Assembly: GCA_002749535.1 (NCBI GenBank)
Contig: MZZL01000138.1
Coordinates: 310,001-374,000, forward strand
Source: Apophysomyces variabilis
Lineage: Eukaryota > Mucoromycota > Mucoromycetes > Mucorales > Mucoraceae
Direction of reading: 5' to 3'
Length of the DNA stretch: 64,000 nt
Below, in pieces: positions 46,946 through 59,719 of the stretch. A program made the position numbers and the translations under genes. The notes under the pieces are model-generated. The model searched no databases. It worked only from the letters and a program-made list of their open reading frames with translations, and was not told the DNA's origin. The first letter of the stretch is position 1. Every line of letters begins with the position of its first letter.

Positions 46946-48167
46946 TTATTCCTCAGCTTCTTCGTGACAGGCTATGAGATGTCGTATTAGACCTTCGATG
47001 GAGCGGAAACTTTTGTTGCGATCGCATTTAGCTATTAGACAATCGTACGGTGACAAACCGGAATGAGCGTAGCGAATGTGCATGCTAAGTTGACGCCTGT
47101 TGAGGTTGTCACCGCAAAGTGGACAAAGTTGAGGTGGATACCTACGATGCACTCTGTCTACCCAATATTTACGGTTGTCTTTTCGCTGATATGGGGTTTC
47201 TGCAAATTTAACCATACCCTTTTCCCGGGTTTGTGAGCACGATCTCTGATTCTTTGATGATCGCAATTTAAGTATTCCCCTGAGTGTTTCCTTTGGTGTT
47301 GCGTTGCCATTCTTCATCTTTTCGAGCTCTATTGATGTTCCAGACCTGTATCGGGAAACATGAAGGCTGTAATTAATGGATATTCAACAACATACTTCTC
47401 TTCGAGATCTCTTACCCGTCCTTTGCGACAAGAGTGATTGTGTGCTCCGCTTGCAAATGCCATGTCAAATCGGAAATAAAGTCGAACGTACGTTTGCAGT
47501 CCGACACTAGGCAAAGATGTGGCCATTGTATTGAATTTGTGTAGCTAACATTAGGCTCTACACCTACGGGCCAGGTAAGCAGAATACGAACTTGATCACA
47601 AAAAGCCCTGAAGATCGTTGCAGAGCATGTGCGTTGATCCTGCGGAAGGCGTTCGTCTTCCTTGAAAACAAGATTTTCATGCTTGATTGCGTCGATACAG
47701 AATACATAACACTGCGTGGACATGATCAGCTTTCCCGCTTCCCCTTCCTTATCCTCTGCTGTCATTAAGTGTCCTTCCGTATGCGTGTCTTGCGTGCTAT
47801 GTTTGATGTTGCTGTTATAGTCCAAACTAATGGTATCGTCATCGGAACTAAGTGTGTCGTCGTCCAGATGAAGTCCGTCATCCGAGAAAAGAGGGTCCTT
47901 AGATAGGGCAAGTTCTGGGTTACGTGTCAAGATGGTTTTCCCATCGCAGCAGTTCATGTCCTGCCCGTCAAGACTGTAATAGCTGCTTTTGTCGCTTTCC
48001 GTTCCGTCATTCTCATCGGTATATTCCAAGTTAGAGCCCGTAATCTTGTCCTGTTTGATAATGGCCTCACTGGGGTTGTGAGTAACAGTTTCTCTTGAAG
48101 TAGCTATGCCCATGTCAATCAAAGCTGTATCATTGATAGTGGGAAACCATAAGCTGTCCTGTGACAC
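46946..48167 (-). CDS. C2H2 zinc-finger protein
   Basis: Two exons joined by a GT-AG intron of about 76 nt (near 47342-47418) give about 380 residues. The first 170 residues are acidic (DDDTLSSDDDTISLD) and disordered. Zinc fingers: CLVSDCKRTFDFISDLTWHLQAEH in exon 1, and in exon 2 CPLCGDNLNRRQLSMHIRYAH and CLIAKCDRNKSFRSIEGLIRHLIACH. The acidic N-terminus plus fingers suggests a DNA-binding regulator; target unknown. Its stop codon is 37 bp from that of kynurenine monooxygenase 1 on the other strand, and it sits between the two monooxygenase paralogs. Confidence 0.75.
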
Positions 48168-50340
48168 TTAACATTGTGCCTAAAAACCTTCAATCTCAGT
48201 TGCTACTGAGGGTTGGATCTCATGATAGTGCCAATTGCTCTTTTGCTAGACTACAAGTTCTTTGTGCTTTCCGCCCCTTGATCGCGTCTATATAGACACA
48301 TTTTTTCTCTTGCTACTATACCAAGGAGACGCGCAGTAGACGTAACTTTTGGATGAACCTCGAAAGCGAAACATAACAATGACCCACAAAAGTTTATATT
48401 TCTGGATCCAATGTATAAAGAGGAAAGAAATATATAGGTAGCGTTTTGATTGCATTCCCAATGACTTTTACGATTGCATATACTCCGGTTAATGCCGCGA
48501 TGGAGAGAAACTGTAGTGCTGTTGGTTGTATATCCGGTCTTCTAGTTATTTTCTATTGTTTCATGAAGGCACCCTGTACGCTCATATACCCTCTAGAACA
48601 AACCGTTCGATAAGGCCCATACCAGATTGATGCTCTTTAAGGACGCATTGTGGGAGGATGGGTTCTTTGTAGACTTCATTCCATCCGACTCTCTTGCAAA
48701 TTTAAAGCCCGGTAGTGCTGCATGATATACCAGTTCTTTTACCTCAGTTGCCCATATCCAATCATGCCCAATTCTTTTCATTACACATCTTCACAACACT
48801 GGAATGTGCCAGACGGCATCAAGATTTACAAAATTGTGTTTAGACAGTTGGCACCAGCTGAGAAGCTAAAATACTGACAGAGTAACAATATTAAGGAACA
48901 CGAGGAAGCGTTTAAGCTGATCATTGAGTTTCCTCACGATTGTTTTAGCAGTGGAGTTGATGGAGAATTTCTGCATCATTGGATATTTCGACCAATACAA
49001 CCTGAAAGTCATCAAACTAGTCTCCTTTCCCGATTGTGCCAGTTTAATGCGCAAAACTGTATAGACCATGACAAACTGGATAGGCAAAGAACCCGTACGA
49101 GTATCTTTAAAGTACCTGCCAAGAAACGTCAATGTGAATTGAGTAAAACCTGAAAGGAAGCTGCTTTTGTTATGTCAAGGGTAGCAAACAACAGAAACAA
49201 GCAAAGAATGATAATTACTTCAAGATCCCATTAATGGACTAATTACCAGACTCTTACGCTATACATGAGTGTTGCAGGATGAAATCGGCTTAAATCGATC
49301 GGAATCCTCATATAGCATATTCTACGATCTGACCACTTTTTGTAAAATAGCGTTGGCAACATATATTTGCAGAAATTGTTTGCAGCATTCCCCTATTACT
49401 TTATCTCGATAGCAGCTACCATTTCATAAGACAAGGAATCAATCCGCTGAGCACAGCAGAGCATCTAGGTAAAAGTATTCTGCACCTCGGTCAGTATAGA
49501 AATTTATATGATGTAATTGTGGCATGGGTACATTGTGTTCACGGGAACAGAGTATCAGGCAGAATGGCAGAGAGATACATTCTCGCAAGATCAGAAGTAT
49601 GGTCAGTAGATATGAGCCACTTGAATTTGGTGTGTCACGAAAAAGGAAAGAAAATGACTTGTACTCTCATCTCAAATGGCGTCAACAGAAGCGATCGCGG
49701 GTCAGTGTCGTCTACAAATAACGTTAAACTTTTCAGAATTATCCAACAGTGCATATATTCTGGTTTTTCTACCATAACGTCGTACCATCTTACCTTGTCC
49801 ATGGATACTAATTGAGATTGCAGTCTCAAAGATTGTAGGTACAATAGTACCGTAGGAAGTACAAAATCATGTTTCCATATCACCAAATGGATGGACTCAA
49901 ACGTAATTTAAGATGTTTACGCGTGATGTTCGTCCGGAAACAAAATGTAATATCTGAGTTGCTTACGCTTCTATGAGAAAATTAAATGAATAATGTGCTA
50001 AATACTGCTTAGCAAATCATTCTATTTAGAGTGTATATAGAACAAATGAAATACAGGATTTAACTACTGTCCTTTGACTGCATCAAGAAGCAGACATTAA
50101 CCGACATTCGTTTGGCACAGCAGGGTATACGTTGACTTGTTGTTAGCACGGTTTCAGAGTATCGGCTAAAGATGATCACACTTTTTTTTCGGAATTAAAG
50201 GATAACTAGTAGATCCTGTGAGCAACCTGTCTTTTCTACGTTCTTTAACAATATCTTTTAGTGGATATCGTCGTTCTATATATAAATAGGGCTCTTTTCT
50301 GTTTTTCTTGCCTTTATTTTGCTGAAACCTTTCTAGTACC
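48168..50340. other. Intergenic between zinc-finger gene and KMO 2
   Basis: About 2.2 kb. Broken frames of 60-98 codons occur on both strands (48593-49132 minus, 49519-49815 plus) without recognisable domains. They could be a degraded element. The last 70 bases hold the KMO 2 promoter. Confidence 0.45.
50277..50288 (+). promoter_or_regulatory. TATA box of KMO 2
   Basis: TATATATAAATA ends 52 bases before the ATG at 50341 and is followed by a pyrimidine-rich leader. Paralog 1 has no comparable element, so the two copies may be regulated differently. Confidence 0.5.
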
Positions 50341-52141
50341 ATGTCCGATGTCCCCGCAAAAGTAGTTGTGATCGGTGCTGGATTAGTCGGTACGTTGAAT
50401 GCAATATATTTTGCTCAACGTGGATGGGAGGTTACTCTCTACGATATGCGCGGTGGTATGAATATATAAACCGGACACTGCATTGTTGGATTGTGCTGTA
50501 ACAATATCGGTATATCGAATAGACCTGCGATTGCCTGAAGAAAAAGACAAGCTGCGTGGGAAGACCATAAATCTTTCTCTTTCCGAGCGTGGACTCAGTG
50601 CTCTAAGAGCCACTGGTTTAGGCATAGAGAAAACAATTTTAGAAACAGCTGTCCCCATGCGCGGTCGTATGATCCATATTGGCCAAAAAGGGAAGCAGAT
50701 TTCTCAACCGTACTCCGTACATGGCAAGGTCTGTCATAGAAATGCAGCTGAGTGCTAACAGAAGGGATGAAGAAGAATAAAATATTGATCGTTTTGTTTC
50801 AGTGTACTTATTCTGTAGATCGTGCTCAGCTAAACGCCACATTACTCGACGTCGCTGAGAAAATGCCAAATATCTCAATCCTATTCAACCATCAGCTAAT
50901 TAGCAGCGAAATGGATATCGGTGTTTTGGAGTTCCGCCACAATGGGTAAACATAGCGTTTGCGTTACATACGAGTCACTGAATGATCTTTCCCGACTTGA
51001 GCAGTAACCTAATCAAGTGTGAAACTGATCTTTTAGTTGGAGCTGACGGCGCCCATTCTAAGGTGCGATCGCATATGATGCGAAAAGTCAGGTGCTGTCC
51101 ATCCTTTATCTCTCGTTATATCAACTAATCATTCTAATTCTGTAGAATGAACTATCATCAGGATTATATTGACACTGCTTATTGCGAACTGTTGATGCCT
51201 GCTATTCGAGGCAAAGATGGTAGATTAGAGCCGGCTTTAGATCCTAATCACCTTCATATCTGGCCACGCCAAACGTTCATGCTAATTGCTCTTCCAAATC
51301 AAGTAACTAGCATCGAAGTTTTCATCTGGCGTAGCATCTATTATTGACAGCACGATTGCTAGGACTTTTCGTTCACCTGTACATTGTTCATGCCGTTTAA
51401 CATGTTTGAAGAGATCAATACTGAGCAAAGATTGATGAAATTCTTTACTGACAATTTCAAAGACGCCATTCCCCTATTTGGAGAAGATAATTTGAAAAGA
51501 AATTATTTTGCGAATCCTAAAGGTGCTCTGATCTCGATCAAGGTAACTTTAAGAGGAAAGTAGCAGCATTCAAACATATGTGTTAGGCATCTCCTTACAA
51601 TTACAACGATAATATGGTTATTATTGGTGACGCAGCGCATGCAATGGTCCCATTCTATGGTCAAGGAATGAATTGCGGTTTTCAAGACGTAGAAGAGCTC
51701 CATCGGATTCTAGACAGTTATCTGGAAACGCCAGTCAAGGTTAATGGACGTATTGCTGGTTTGAAGACAGCTCTGGACCACTATTCAAAAACACGTGTCA
51801 AGGATGCACACGCAATATGCGACTTAGCCATGTACAACTATGAGGAGATGCGGTCGCACGTTGTGTCGCAACGGTATGCTCTCCGCAAACAGATGGAAGG
51901 ATTCATCCATTTATTGTTCCCACGCTTGCTTATCCCGTTATTCACTATGGTCAGCTTTTCCACGTTGCCTTACTCTGCTGTTACGCGCCGTTGGCGCCGC
52001 CAAACATATTGGCTCAATGCACTTATGGGATCTGTTATAACTGCCACTGGAATACTTGCTGTAACGTATGGCTTTCGATATTACAACCATGCTAAATCAT
52101 TAGTGAGAGCTGTATTAAGTAGGGCTAATAAATACCTTTAA
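50341..52141 (+). CDS. BNA4: Kynurenine 3-monooxygenase, paralog 2
   Basis: Second complete copy with the same domain order as the upstream paralog. FAD motif [109 protein letters not shown], and a C-terminal membrane helix ([21 protein letters not shown]). Intron positions appear conserved between the two (after the Rossmann motif, after VHGK/VHGE, before the GADG region, after ALPN, after ALISIK/SLISIK), which shows a gene duplication rather than retrocopying. Protein identity looks like two thirds or more over the core. No premature stop. It may be condition-specific or subfunctionalised. Confidence 0.92.
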
Positions 52142-53767
52142 TGTATTCAGCCTATTAACACTACGATTAAAGAGTGTCATATCATGCGGAAAAAAGCATA
52201 TCATTGTACATGACCTGGATCTGCAATTGTCATTAAACAAACAAAGTAAGGAAATCTGACTACCAACTGTAGCAAGCCGTTCGTTGAGATGTTCTAAAGT
52301 ACACTGCATGATATGTGAAAAAACCAATGACAGTTAGAGACCATGATAAAGTAATGAGAGCAGTTCAGCTTCCTTTCACAGAATTTACTTAAGATCATTC
52401 TTTGCAGTCAGAGGACCCTATTTTAATATGAAAGTTTCGAAATTTTGTTATCCATTTGAAACCTGATGCCGTCCGTTAATTTTTTTACCTGAAGAGGATG
52501 GAACGGACTAGCTATAGCAAATAACCCCCGTTCACCCACATCTGTTACTGAATTACATTACTTTAAAAAAAAGTTCTTGTACATCTTTTTTTTGCATACT
52601 CAACAATCGTTAGAAGGCATCATAAATTGCAAAGGATAACAAGTGAAGGGTACGAGCAGTGGACTTCTGCTAATGGTAGATTATGTTATACCATGCCAAT
52701 TGCTTGGAAGAAAAATAAGCGGCAGTAATCACCATTCTACAGCAGCAAAGAATTCAGCGTAGTTTGGGATGTAAGGGAGGTGAAAATGAAGCTTAACGTA
52801 TTTGCTCCTCTTGTTAAGGCTATAATATTAACAATCGGTTTAACTTCATGTCACAACGGACAGGATAGTACGATGTAGCATTTGCTTATTGTTTATTGAA
52901 TGGTGCAACGCACAATTGTATAAAGCCCTATAGTCCAGCAACTAGCGGAATCTCGCATCCATTACTGTATTCGCAACAAGCTATGGCAAATTACAAGAGG
53001 CTACTGGTTCCAACAACTACAATCGCTTAACTCTTGATTCGGGTAGAGGAAATGTTAAGGCGAAGTCGATGGAGTCGTGATGCGAATAATTTTACGATGC
53101 TTTGCGACTTACCTGCTTCTTAAAAGCGCAAGCCAAGTTACACAAGTTCAAAAATGTAAAATCATCTACGGAGGCCTCCTCTTTGTAGGATACGCACTAT
53201 TAAATGCTTCATGTTCGCCAAACAGGTAATTCTCTGTCGAACACGAAGTATAACCATGCGTAACAGTCACATTAGCTTGTACAACCTTTGCATACCAAAT
53301 AAACAAACGAGGGGGGATAGTGGGCTTGACCAACTCCGTAACCTTTTATGGATCCGTGTGTGTTCTAGATGGCTTTTTTTTGGTTTGTCACCTCTTTATT
53401 ACTTGATTATACAACTGTGTAGTCTCCATTGCAGCTGATGGGAAATGTGAGTGGATCTGCTCAGGTAAATCTAATACTGTAATTTTTCTTCGTACCATCA
53501 TGCATTAAAGCCATTAAATTACATCTGTCAGTTTGTAAACCTACAATACAGTTTCAAATTGTGCATCAATGCTACGACATATAAGATGGACTAGATATTC
53601 TTGATACAAAGAATCGTGATCCATGTGAATTACCAAACTTTGTGCTTATTAGGGGGAGGGTTGGCTTATCGGTATCACGAGATGTTACACAAAATGACTG
53701 TTGCTAGAGTGATTTTCTCGTTGCTCTGGACTTTTTTGGCTGCCTTTTTTCCTCGCCTTCTGTCTCC
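52142..53767. other. Intergenic, no gene seen
   Basis: About 1.6 kb before the RhoGEF gene. Short unrecognised ORFs only. The 150 bases before 53768 are T-rich and probably promoter and leader. Confidence 0.45.
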
Positions 53768-56700
53768 ATGCAACCCATCATGGCGCAGTGTCCCAAAACC
53801 GATGCATCACATTCATCGTCATTGGATTCGTTGAGTGAAGATCTCGGTAACATAATCGACAGTTTTCGGACAGACAGTTGCAGTGATGCCGAGTTCTATC
53901 AGACCAGCAACCTAATACAAGTAAGGATGCTTTATGCTGCAGCTATCACACCGAGAAAACCTCTTAATTATAATGATGTCAGAATGGATACAGATATTCA
54001 TCGATAGCTAATGATCGAAATACGTCGCAGCAGCAGACCACTCGGGAACTTGCGCAAACGAATGCGACCATGACAGTGCCCGATCCACTCCGCGACCAAT
54101 TTCCTACCAGTAACAGCGACTTTGCCTACCCAGTCAAATCTGAGGTCTTTTCACCTTCTCGTTCAGCAGCACATATGCGAGCTACTACGGGAATCATATC
54201 AGCAGAAGTCTCTGATCAGAACGTCATTTCACCTCCTCGATCAAGCTCCTTACGGCGGCATACATCAACTTCGTCTAAAGAAACAAGCACGTTGGCTGGA
54301 TCAACGGCTAGTTCAACAAAGGCACCAATGAATGGCACAGAGTCTCGAGCGAATGTTTTTTTAGCACGATTATCTTCAGTGACACAAGCCTTCGTTGACC
54401 AAGTCAAGCAATTAAATGAAACGAGAAAAATGTTCTGTACAGATGAATATCCTCTCTCCTTTAATGGTGAAGAGGCTGTGGTGAGTGGCTAATGGCAGTC
54501 AACATCGAAAGATGCTCAAGTTCTCTGTTTGCTAGAACATCATGCGTGATATCTTTCCTGAAGGTCGTCCTGATGGGTTTTATCGAAAAATGGCACGCGC
54601 ACTGATGCACACAACCCCGCCGCTGATTGCTCCGATTTTGTATTCCGAGAAATCACTTAAAAAAAACACGTTGTATGATTCGCCCGATGAGATATATACG
54701 CTCGTTGAAGAAACATTGAGGGAAGGCTTGCCCCAAGGTGTCTATTCAGCCCTGGTAACATGTTACAATCCTTTCTGTGAACCTGGTGAAGGTGGCTGCT
54801 ATGCTCCTTGTTGTCCAAATAAGATATTCATCGCGCTACCTGTCAATGGAAAGGTAATTAAGAATCTGACAGTCTACGCAGTTCATTGACCTGTTTAACA
54901 GGCGATGGAAAAAAGGCCAGGTGATTTGGAACGTCATTTTTCCATGACTTCATCTATTGCATCGTCTCACGACACGGTAAGGTGCCACTTAAGCGTAACG
55001 TTTTCTGGATCGCGCTAACCGTATTTGTAATCCCAGACTTTGTCACGCGCATGGTCCGCAAATGTGCCACGCGAAATTTTGCAGAATACTTCCCCAGAAG
55101 AAGTAAAACGTCAGGAAGCTATACATGAGCTTATTTACACAGAAGAAGACTACGTGCGGGATTTGAATCTACTGGATGAGGTATATATTAACCATAATAT
55201 CGTTCTCCAAGAATTAACTTCTTGGATAATAGCTTTTCGCTAAGCCGCTTATCACGGCGCAGTGTATTGAATCTGAGCGACGCCAAGCATTTTGCGATAA
55301 CGTGTTCAACAATTATCTCGAACTCCTTGCTATTCATAAGGATCTTTACCGAACATTGCGTGACCATCAAGGAAGTTGTCAAGCGAAGGGTTCAGGCGGC
55401 TTTGTTGATAAAGTGGGCGATATATTTTTGCGATTCATCCACAGATTCATGGCAGCATATACTAAATACGGTCCTCATGTGGTCTTGGCGGAATACGCTG
55501 TCAAAAAAGAGACGGCGGACAATATCCTATTCCAGAACTTTGTTCGAGAGAAGGAGAAGCAGGCAGAAACCAGAAAGCTCCCCTTCCGACATTTCCTGAT
55601 CCTTCCAGTAACACGGTTGCAGAGATACCCTCTTTTACTAAATGCCGTTTTGAAAAAAACACCAGACGAACATCCCGATAAAAAAGATTTGACAACCTGT
55701 CTAGAGATCGTGCGTGACGTTGCATCAAAGATGGATGAAGCGTCGGAATTGACTAAGATGACTCTTCGCCTTTACCAAATCAATGACAGTTTGCGATTTA
55801 AGGACGGAAAAAAAGTGGATCTGCAACTCACACAACCGGGGCGTAGATTACTGCACGAAGGGATATTGAAGCGCCGGCCACACATGAGAGTAGAAACAGT
55901 TGATTACCATGTCTTTGTGTTTGATCATGCGGTGTTAATCACCAAGGTGAAGACGGTGGCCAATAGTACGGACGATGAATACTACGTTTCTTCAATGGCA
56001 CCCATTCCTATGGGCCTATTAACTGTCCATGACTCTACCGAAGGGTTATTTGGTCTACGCTCGATGAGCAGCAACTATACAATGACGCATGCTACAGAAT
56101 CAACCTTGAATATCGGTCTTACAGCAAGTAGCAGTCAAGGCACTTCGATTGTACTCCGGCATTTGGGCCGTAATGGAGATGATTATTTGTTCTGGGCAGA
56201 GAATTCAACACAACGGATGGAATGGAAAGAAAAGCTTTTGAAAGCGAAAGAGGAGTATGAAAAAGCAATCGAAAAGCAAAAAGCATTTGATACATCTCCT
56301 CTTGGTTCTGGTACCTTTGCACTACCATCTTCTCAGGAAGGCGGCGCCAACCGTGGCAAAGTTACCTGCTCGATACCCTTTGGTAAGTAGATGATGCTGT
56401 CTCAAACACAAGATAACCATTGTATCAGTCGGAGCAAATGGCTCACGCATGGTTGCGATTGGTACACAGTCTGGTATATGGATGGGACCTGAGGATGGCT
56501 CTTTCAGATTGGATCTAGTTATGCCAATGTCAGAAGTTACGCAAATTGGAGTACTTCAAGAGCACCATGTTTTGCTCGTTCTCGCAGGTAATTTTTTCTT
56601 CATAAAGTCAATGGCAGGTCGGTTAACGTGATGTAGACAAAACTCTCTTGGCTTATGCGCTAGATGATCTAGATCCAAGCATGAACCGAAGGCAGCCAGA

Positions 56701-57625
56701 AAAGCGTCCATTTTACAAACTTGGACATCATATCTCATACTTTAATACTGGAAAATGTAGCAACCGTCCACTTGTAGTTGCTATGAAGAGAAAAGGCATG
56801 GATAGTCATTTTAAAGCATTTGAGCCTGTTTGTGGTGATCTGCGAGATCCAAAAAACGCCAAATATCTTTCGACAAAATCAAGCTTTTTAAGCAAGCCAG
56901 CGTCATGGTTCAAGCTGTATAAGGTAAAAAAAAAAAACAGGTATAGGATGCCGCGTATTTCTTGTGTTAATCTTGTATTGCAACGGTAGGAATTCTATAT
57001 TGGTGCCGATTCAAGTGCTGTTCACTTTTTGAAATCTAGGATTATGGTGGTTTGCGCACGAGGGTTTGAAATCATCGATCTCGAAAACTTGAACATGAAC
57101 CGAAACCTTCCTGACCTGACAAATCCGGATTTCGCGTTTATGTATCAGCAACAGCGGCGTATAGAACATTTGAAACCCATAGGCATGTTCCGCTGCAATG
57201 AGAATTACTTATTGTGCTATGATTTATTTGCATTCTTGGTGGACAACCGTGGTAATTATGTCCGCAAAGCATACCCTTGGTAAGTTCTCCGACAATAGTA
57301 ACTTTTGCTTACTGATGGTTCTTGTATGTAGGATTGAATGGGAAGGGACACCTCAGGCAGTTGCTTTCTCCTATCCTTTCGTCATCGCTTTTGATGCTAA
57401 TTTTATTGAAGTTCGTCATGTCGAAACCGTAAGTAATTTCATTTTGCATTTATATCTTGGATATAACGTTCTTTTTAGGGTGCTCTTGTTCAAGTGATTA
57501 TTGGTGATAATGTACGATGTTTGCAATATCGTCAAGATCCAGCATCGGCATCAGTTATACATGGAAGCATGTTACATACGTTGATACGAGATTCGCAATA
57601 TGTATTCCAATTAGTACCTGCATAA
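53768..57625 (+). CDS. Rho guanine nucleotide exchange factor (Rom2-like: DEP-like, DH, PH, CNH)
   Basis: About 1000 residues in a dozen or more exons. The Ser/Thr-rich N-terminus is followed by a DEP-like segment (FYRKMARALMHTTPP) and a Cys-rich block (CEPGEGGCYAPCCPNK) that is typical of fungal Rho1 GEFs. The DH domain starts RQEAIHELIYTEEDYVRDL and includes LRDHQ, FVREKEKQAETRKLPFRHFLILPVTRLQRYPLLL and KDLTTCLEIV. A PH-like part follows (LLHEGILKRRPHMRVETVDYHVFVFDHAVLITK). The C-terminus is a citron homology domain (MVAIGTQSGIWMG, LLVLADKTLLAYALDDL, IMVVCARGFEIIDLENL, IEWEGTPQAVAFSYPFVIAF). It probably activates Rho1 in cell wall integrity signalling and polarised growth. Start at the ATG at 53768 is the first of two near in-frame ATGs. 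Confidence 0.9.
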
Positions 57626-58212
57626 CAATACTGTTTTCCTTCAATTTCCGCTTGCATGTCATTTCTTCCTATTATAACGCCACTATTGTTTTTATTCTCT
57701 TTCCCACTTTTCATCGACTGTAATAAATATCTCTCTTTCTAGATGCTACTTGTAGTTTTCTTTCTTAAACGAGCGTAAAAGGATGCAATGATTCATATTA
57801 TAGTACAGAATAGAATTAGAATGAAGTTTTAAGACCTGTTTGAAATATTCGAGTAGAAATCGAGAAAATACGCGTATAGATTGCAAGAGAAAAAGGGAAC
57901 AGTAAAATACTGTGAGACTTTGGTATATCCTTTATTTAGAGTATAAGTTGCTCCCTTTTATATGTCTCGACTAGTAAAATTGGATTTAGAGCACCGAATG
58001 TGACTGAGCTTCATTTAATATCTTTGTTGATCACTTGCCGATACAACACTTATAAGTAATGGAATGTTAAAGCTTCGCAGTTACAACTTCGATAAACATT
58101 ACCTCAATCTCTTTCATTATAGTGCATTAGTATACCTCAATTGCCAATGTTGTCATTTGCTTAAACACTTTATTGCATAAATTAAAATTCACCTTTTCTA
58201 TAACTAAACTAG
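57626..58212. other. Intergenic, no gene seen
   Basis: AT-rich 3' region between the RhoGEF gene and repeat copy B. No recognisable feature. Confidence 0.45.
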
Positions 58213-59360
58213 GGCTCAGAATTTGACCTGGCCCTATCAGATGTCTGCTGGGTGGGCCTTAGTTGGCCAGGTTCTGAGCTATAAAATTGACCTGCCTGAT
58301 ATGGCCCACCTGACTTGGCCTACAGGTTAATGGACCCATCTTAATGTGATAAGCCTAGTATGCCGGGCTCCAGGTTAAGATCTTGGCCTAGCGTAGTTAT
58401 GACCCAACCGGTGTAAAGGCGTGGATTATTTTGAGCAGTAATAAGGGTTGTTGATCAGTAAAGTAAATAAAAAGATCCTTGATCGCCTTTAAAAGTGAGC
58501 ACCAGGTGTGTATTTCGGTTAAACACCAAAACCGTAAGTGAGTTGCAATAAAAAAAGATGAAAGTAACAAAGAGCTTTATATGTTTCTAAGTAGAAAACA
58601 AAAGAAAATGTTTTATTAGTAGATTTCGTTAAGGGAAATACCTAAGATATTATTTAGATCGTTAAATAGATTGTCAAAATGGATGGTCAGTATGGTTCGT
58701 AAAATGAGTAAAAGAGAAATGCCAAGATCTTTCAGTAGATTGTAAAATAAAATAATCAAAGTAAACTCTGGTTAACGATAGTATCTTAATAACCAACAGA
58801 GGCACAGATACAAGTATAAGGCTGCTTTGTAAAGATTTAAAAACTTCGAATAACCTGTCATTTTATTGACAAAAAAAATAAGGTATTTATACTGGTTTGA
58901 AAATAAAAAAGACAAAGGAATACAAATAATGCTGAATAAAATGAAAGTTGAAGTCAAAAATAAAATTGAATAAAAAGGAAGGTTAAATCAGAAATAAGGT
59001 TGGAAAAAATAAAATTCAAACGAAATAAGGTTGAATGGAGATACAGTTAGATAGAGATAGAGGTAAAAATGTTGAGTAATAATAAGGTTGGATCAGAATA
59101 AAGTTAGAAGATAAGCTAAGGATGTATAGTGATGAGGATCGGAAAGGTCGTGTATGTAGCAAATATATTGTGGTGTACATTGCCGAAAAGTCTTTTTAAC
59201 CTGAGGATAAGTTATTTTCTAAGAAAACACTTGTATTATCCTTTTCTTATCAGCTTTGCAGCTGTTCCAACATTTATTCCAGTATGAAATATGAAATAAT
59301 AATAAAAAGAAAATAAGAAATAGAAAAAAGAAAGAGAGGTAAACATAATAATTTTTTTTG
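58213..59360 (+). repeat. Dispersed repeat, copy B (5' of tRNA-Thr TGT)
   Basis: The core 58411-59340 matches copy A at 32091-33045. In front of the core, copy B carries about 170 extra bases rich in GGCC/CCTGG/AGGT units (GACCTGGCC, GGCCCACCTGACTTGGCC) that copy A lacks. In copy A, shortened equivalents of the flanking AGAATTTGACC and GGGCAGGCC units sit directly against the core. Orientation and distance to the tRNA (about 300 bases) are similar to copy A. Confidence 0.9.
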
Positions 59361-59646
59361 TTTTTATAGAGTCATCATACTGGTTAAAGCCCACCTATTT
59401 TAAGCTTTAGCTTAAATACTTTTTATATATTTATTTTTATAATTTTTAAATTTCAGAGAAATTATAACTAAAGCATTTAACAATAATGAAAATTTAAGTA
59501 ATACTTAAAATACAATGTAAGCTATAAGTTAAAAGAAAAAGGTCTACAGTTATTTAACATTTGAAAAAAAGAAAAAACAAAAAAACACTTTTAGAAAAAA
59601 ATCTTTTCATACAAAAGGTTGTATAATTGCTACTCTTATAGAAGGT
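59361..59646. other. Spacer between repeat B and tRNA-Thr
   Basis: AT-rich sequence (long TTTATA and AAAAA runs) with no similarity to the spacer in front of the other tRNA-Thr. Confidence 0.5.
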
Positions 59647-59719
59647 GCCGGCTTAGCTCAGTTGGCAGAGCGTATGTCTTGTAAACATAAGGCCGCTAGT
59701 TCGATTCTGGCAGTCGGCA
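59647..59719 (+). tRNA. tRNA-Thr (TGT anticodon)
   Basis: Intron-less cloverleaf. Acceptor GCCGGCT/AGTCGGC (one G-T pair), D stem GCTC/GAGC, anticodon stem TATGT/ACATA with loop CTTGTAA (anticodon TGT), T stem GCTAG/CTGGC (one T-G pair) with loop TTCGATT, discriminator A. A T6 run follows after three bases as Pol III terminator. Its body differs from the AGT tRNA at many stem positions, so it is not a recent copy. Confidence 0.94.

Noticed and set aside
48593..49132. Minus-strand ORFs between zinc-finger gene and KMO 2 as a gene or transposon
   Set aside because: Short, unlinked frames with no motif; neither strand gives a consistent spliced product.
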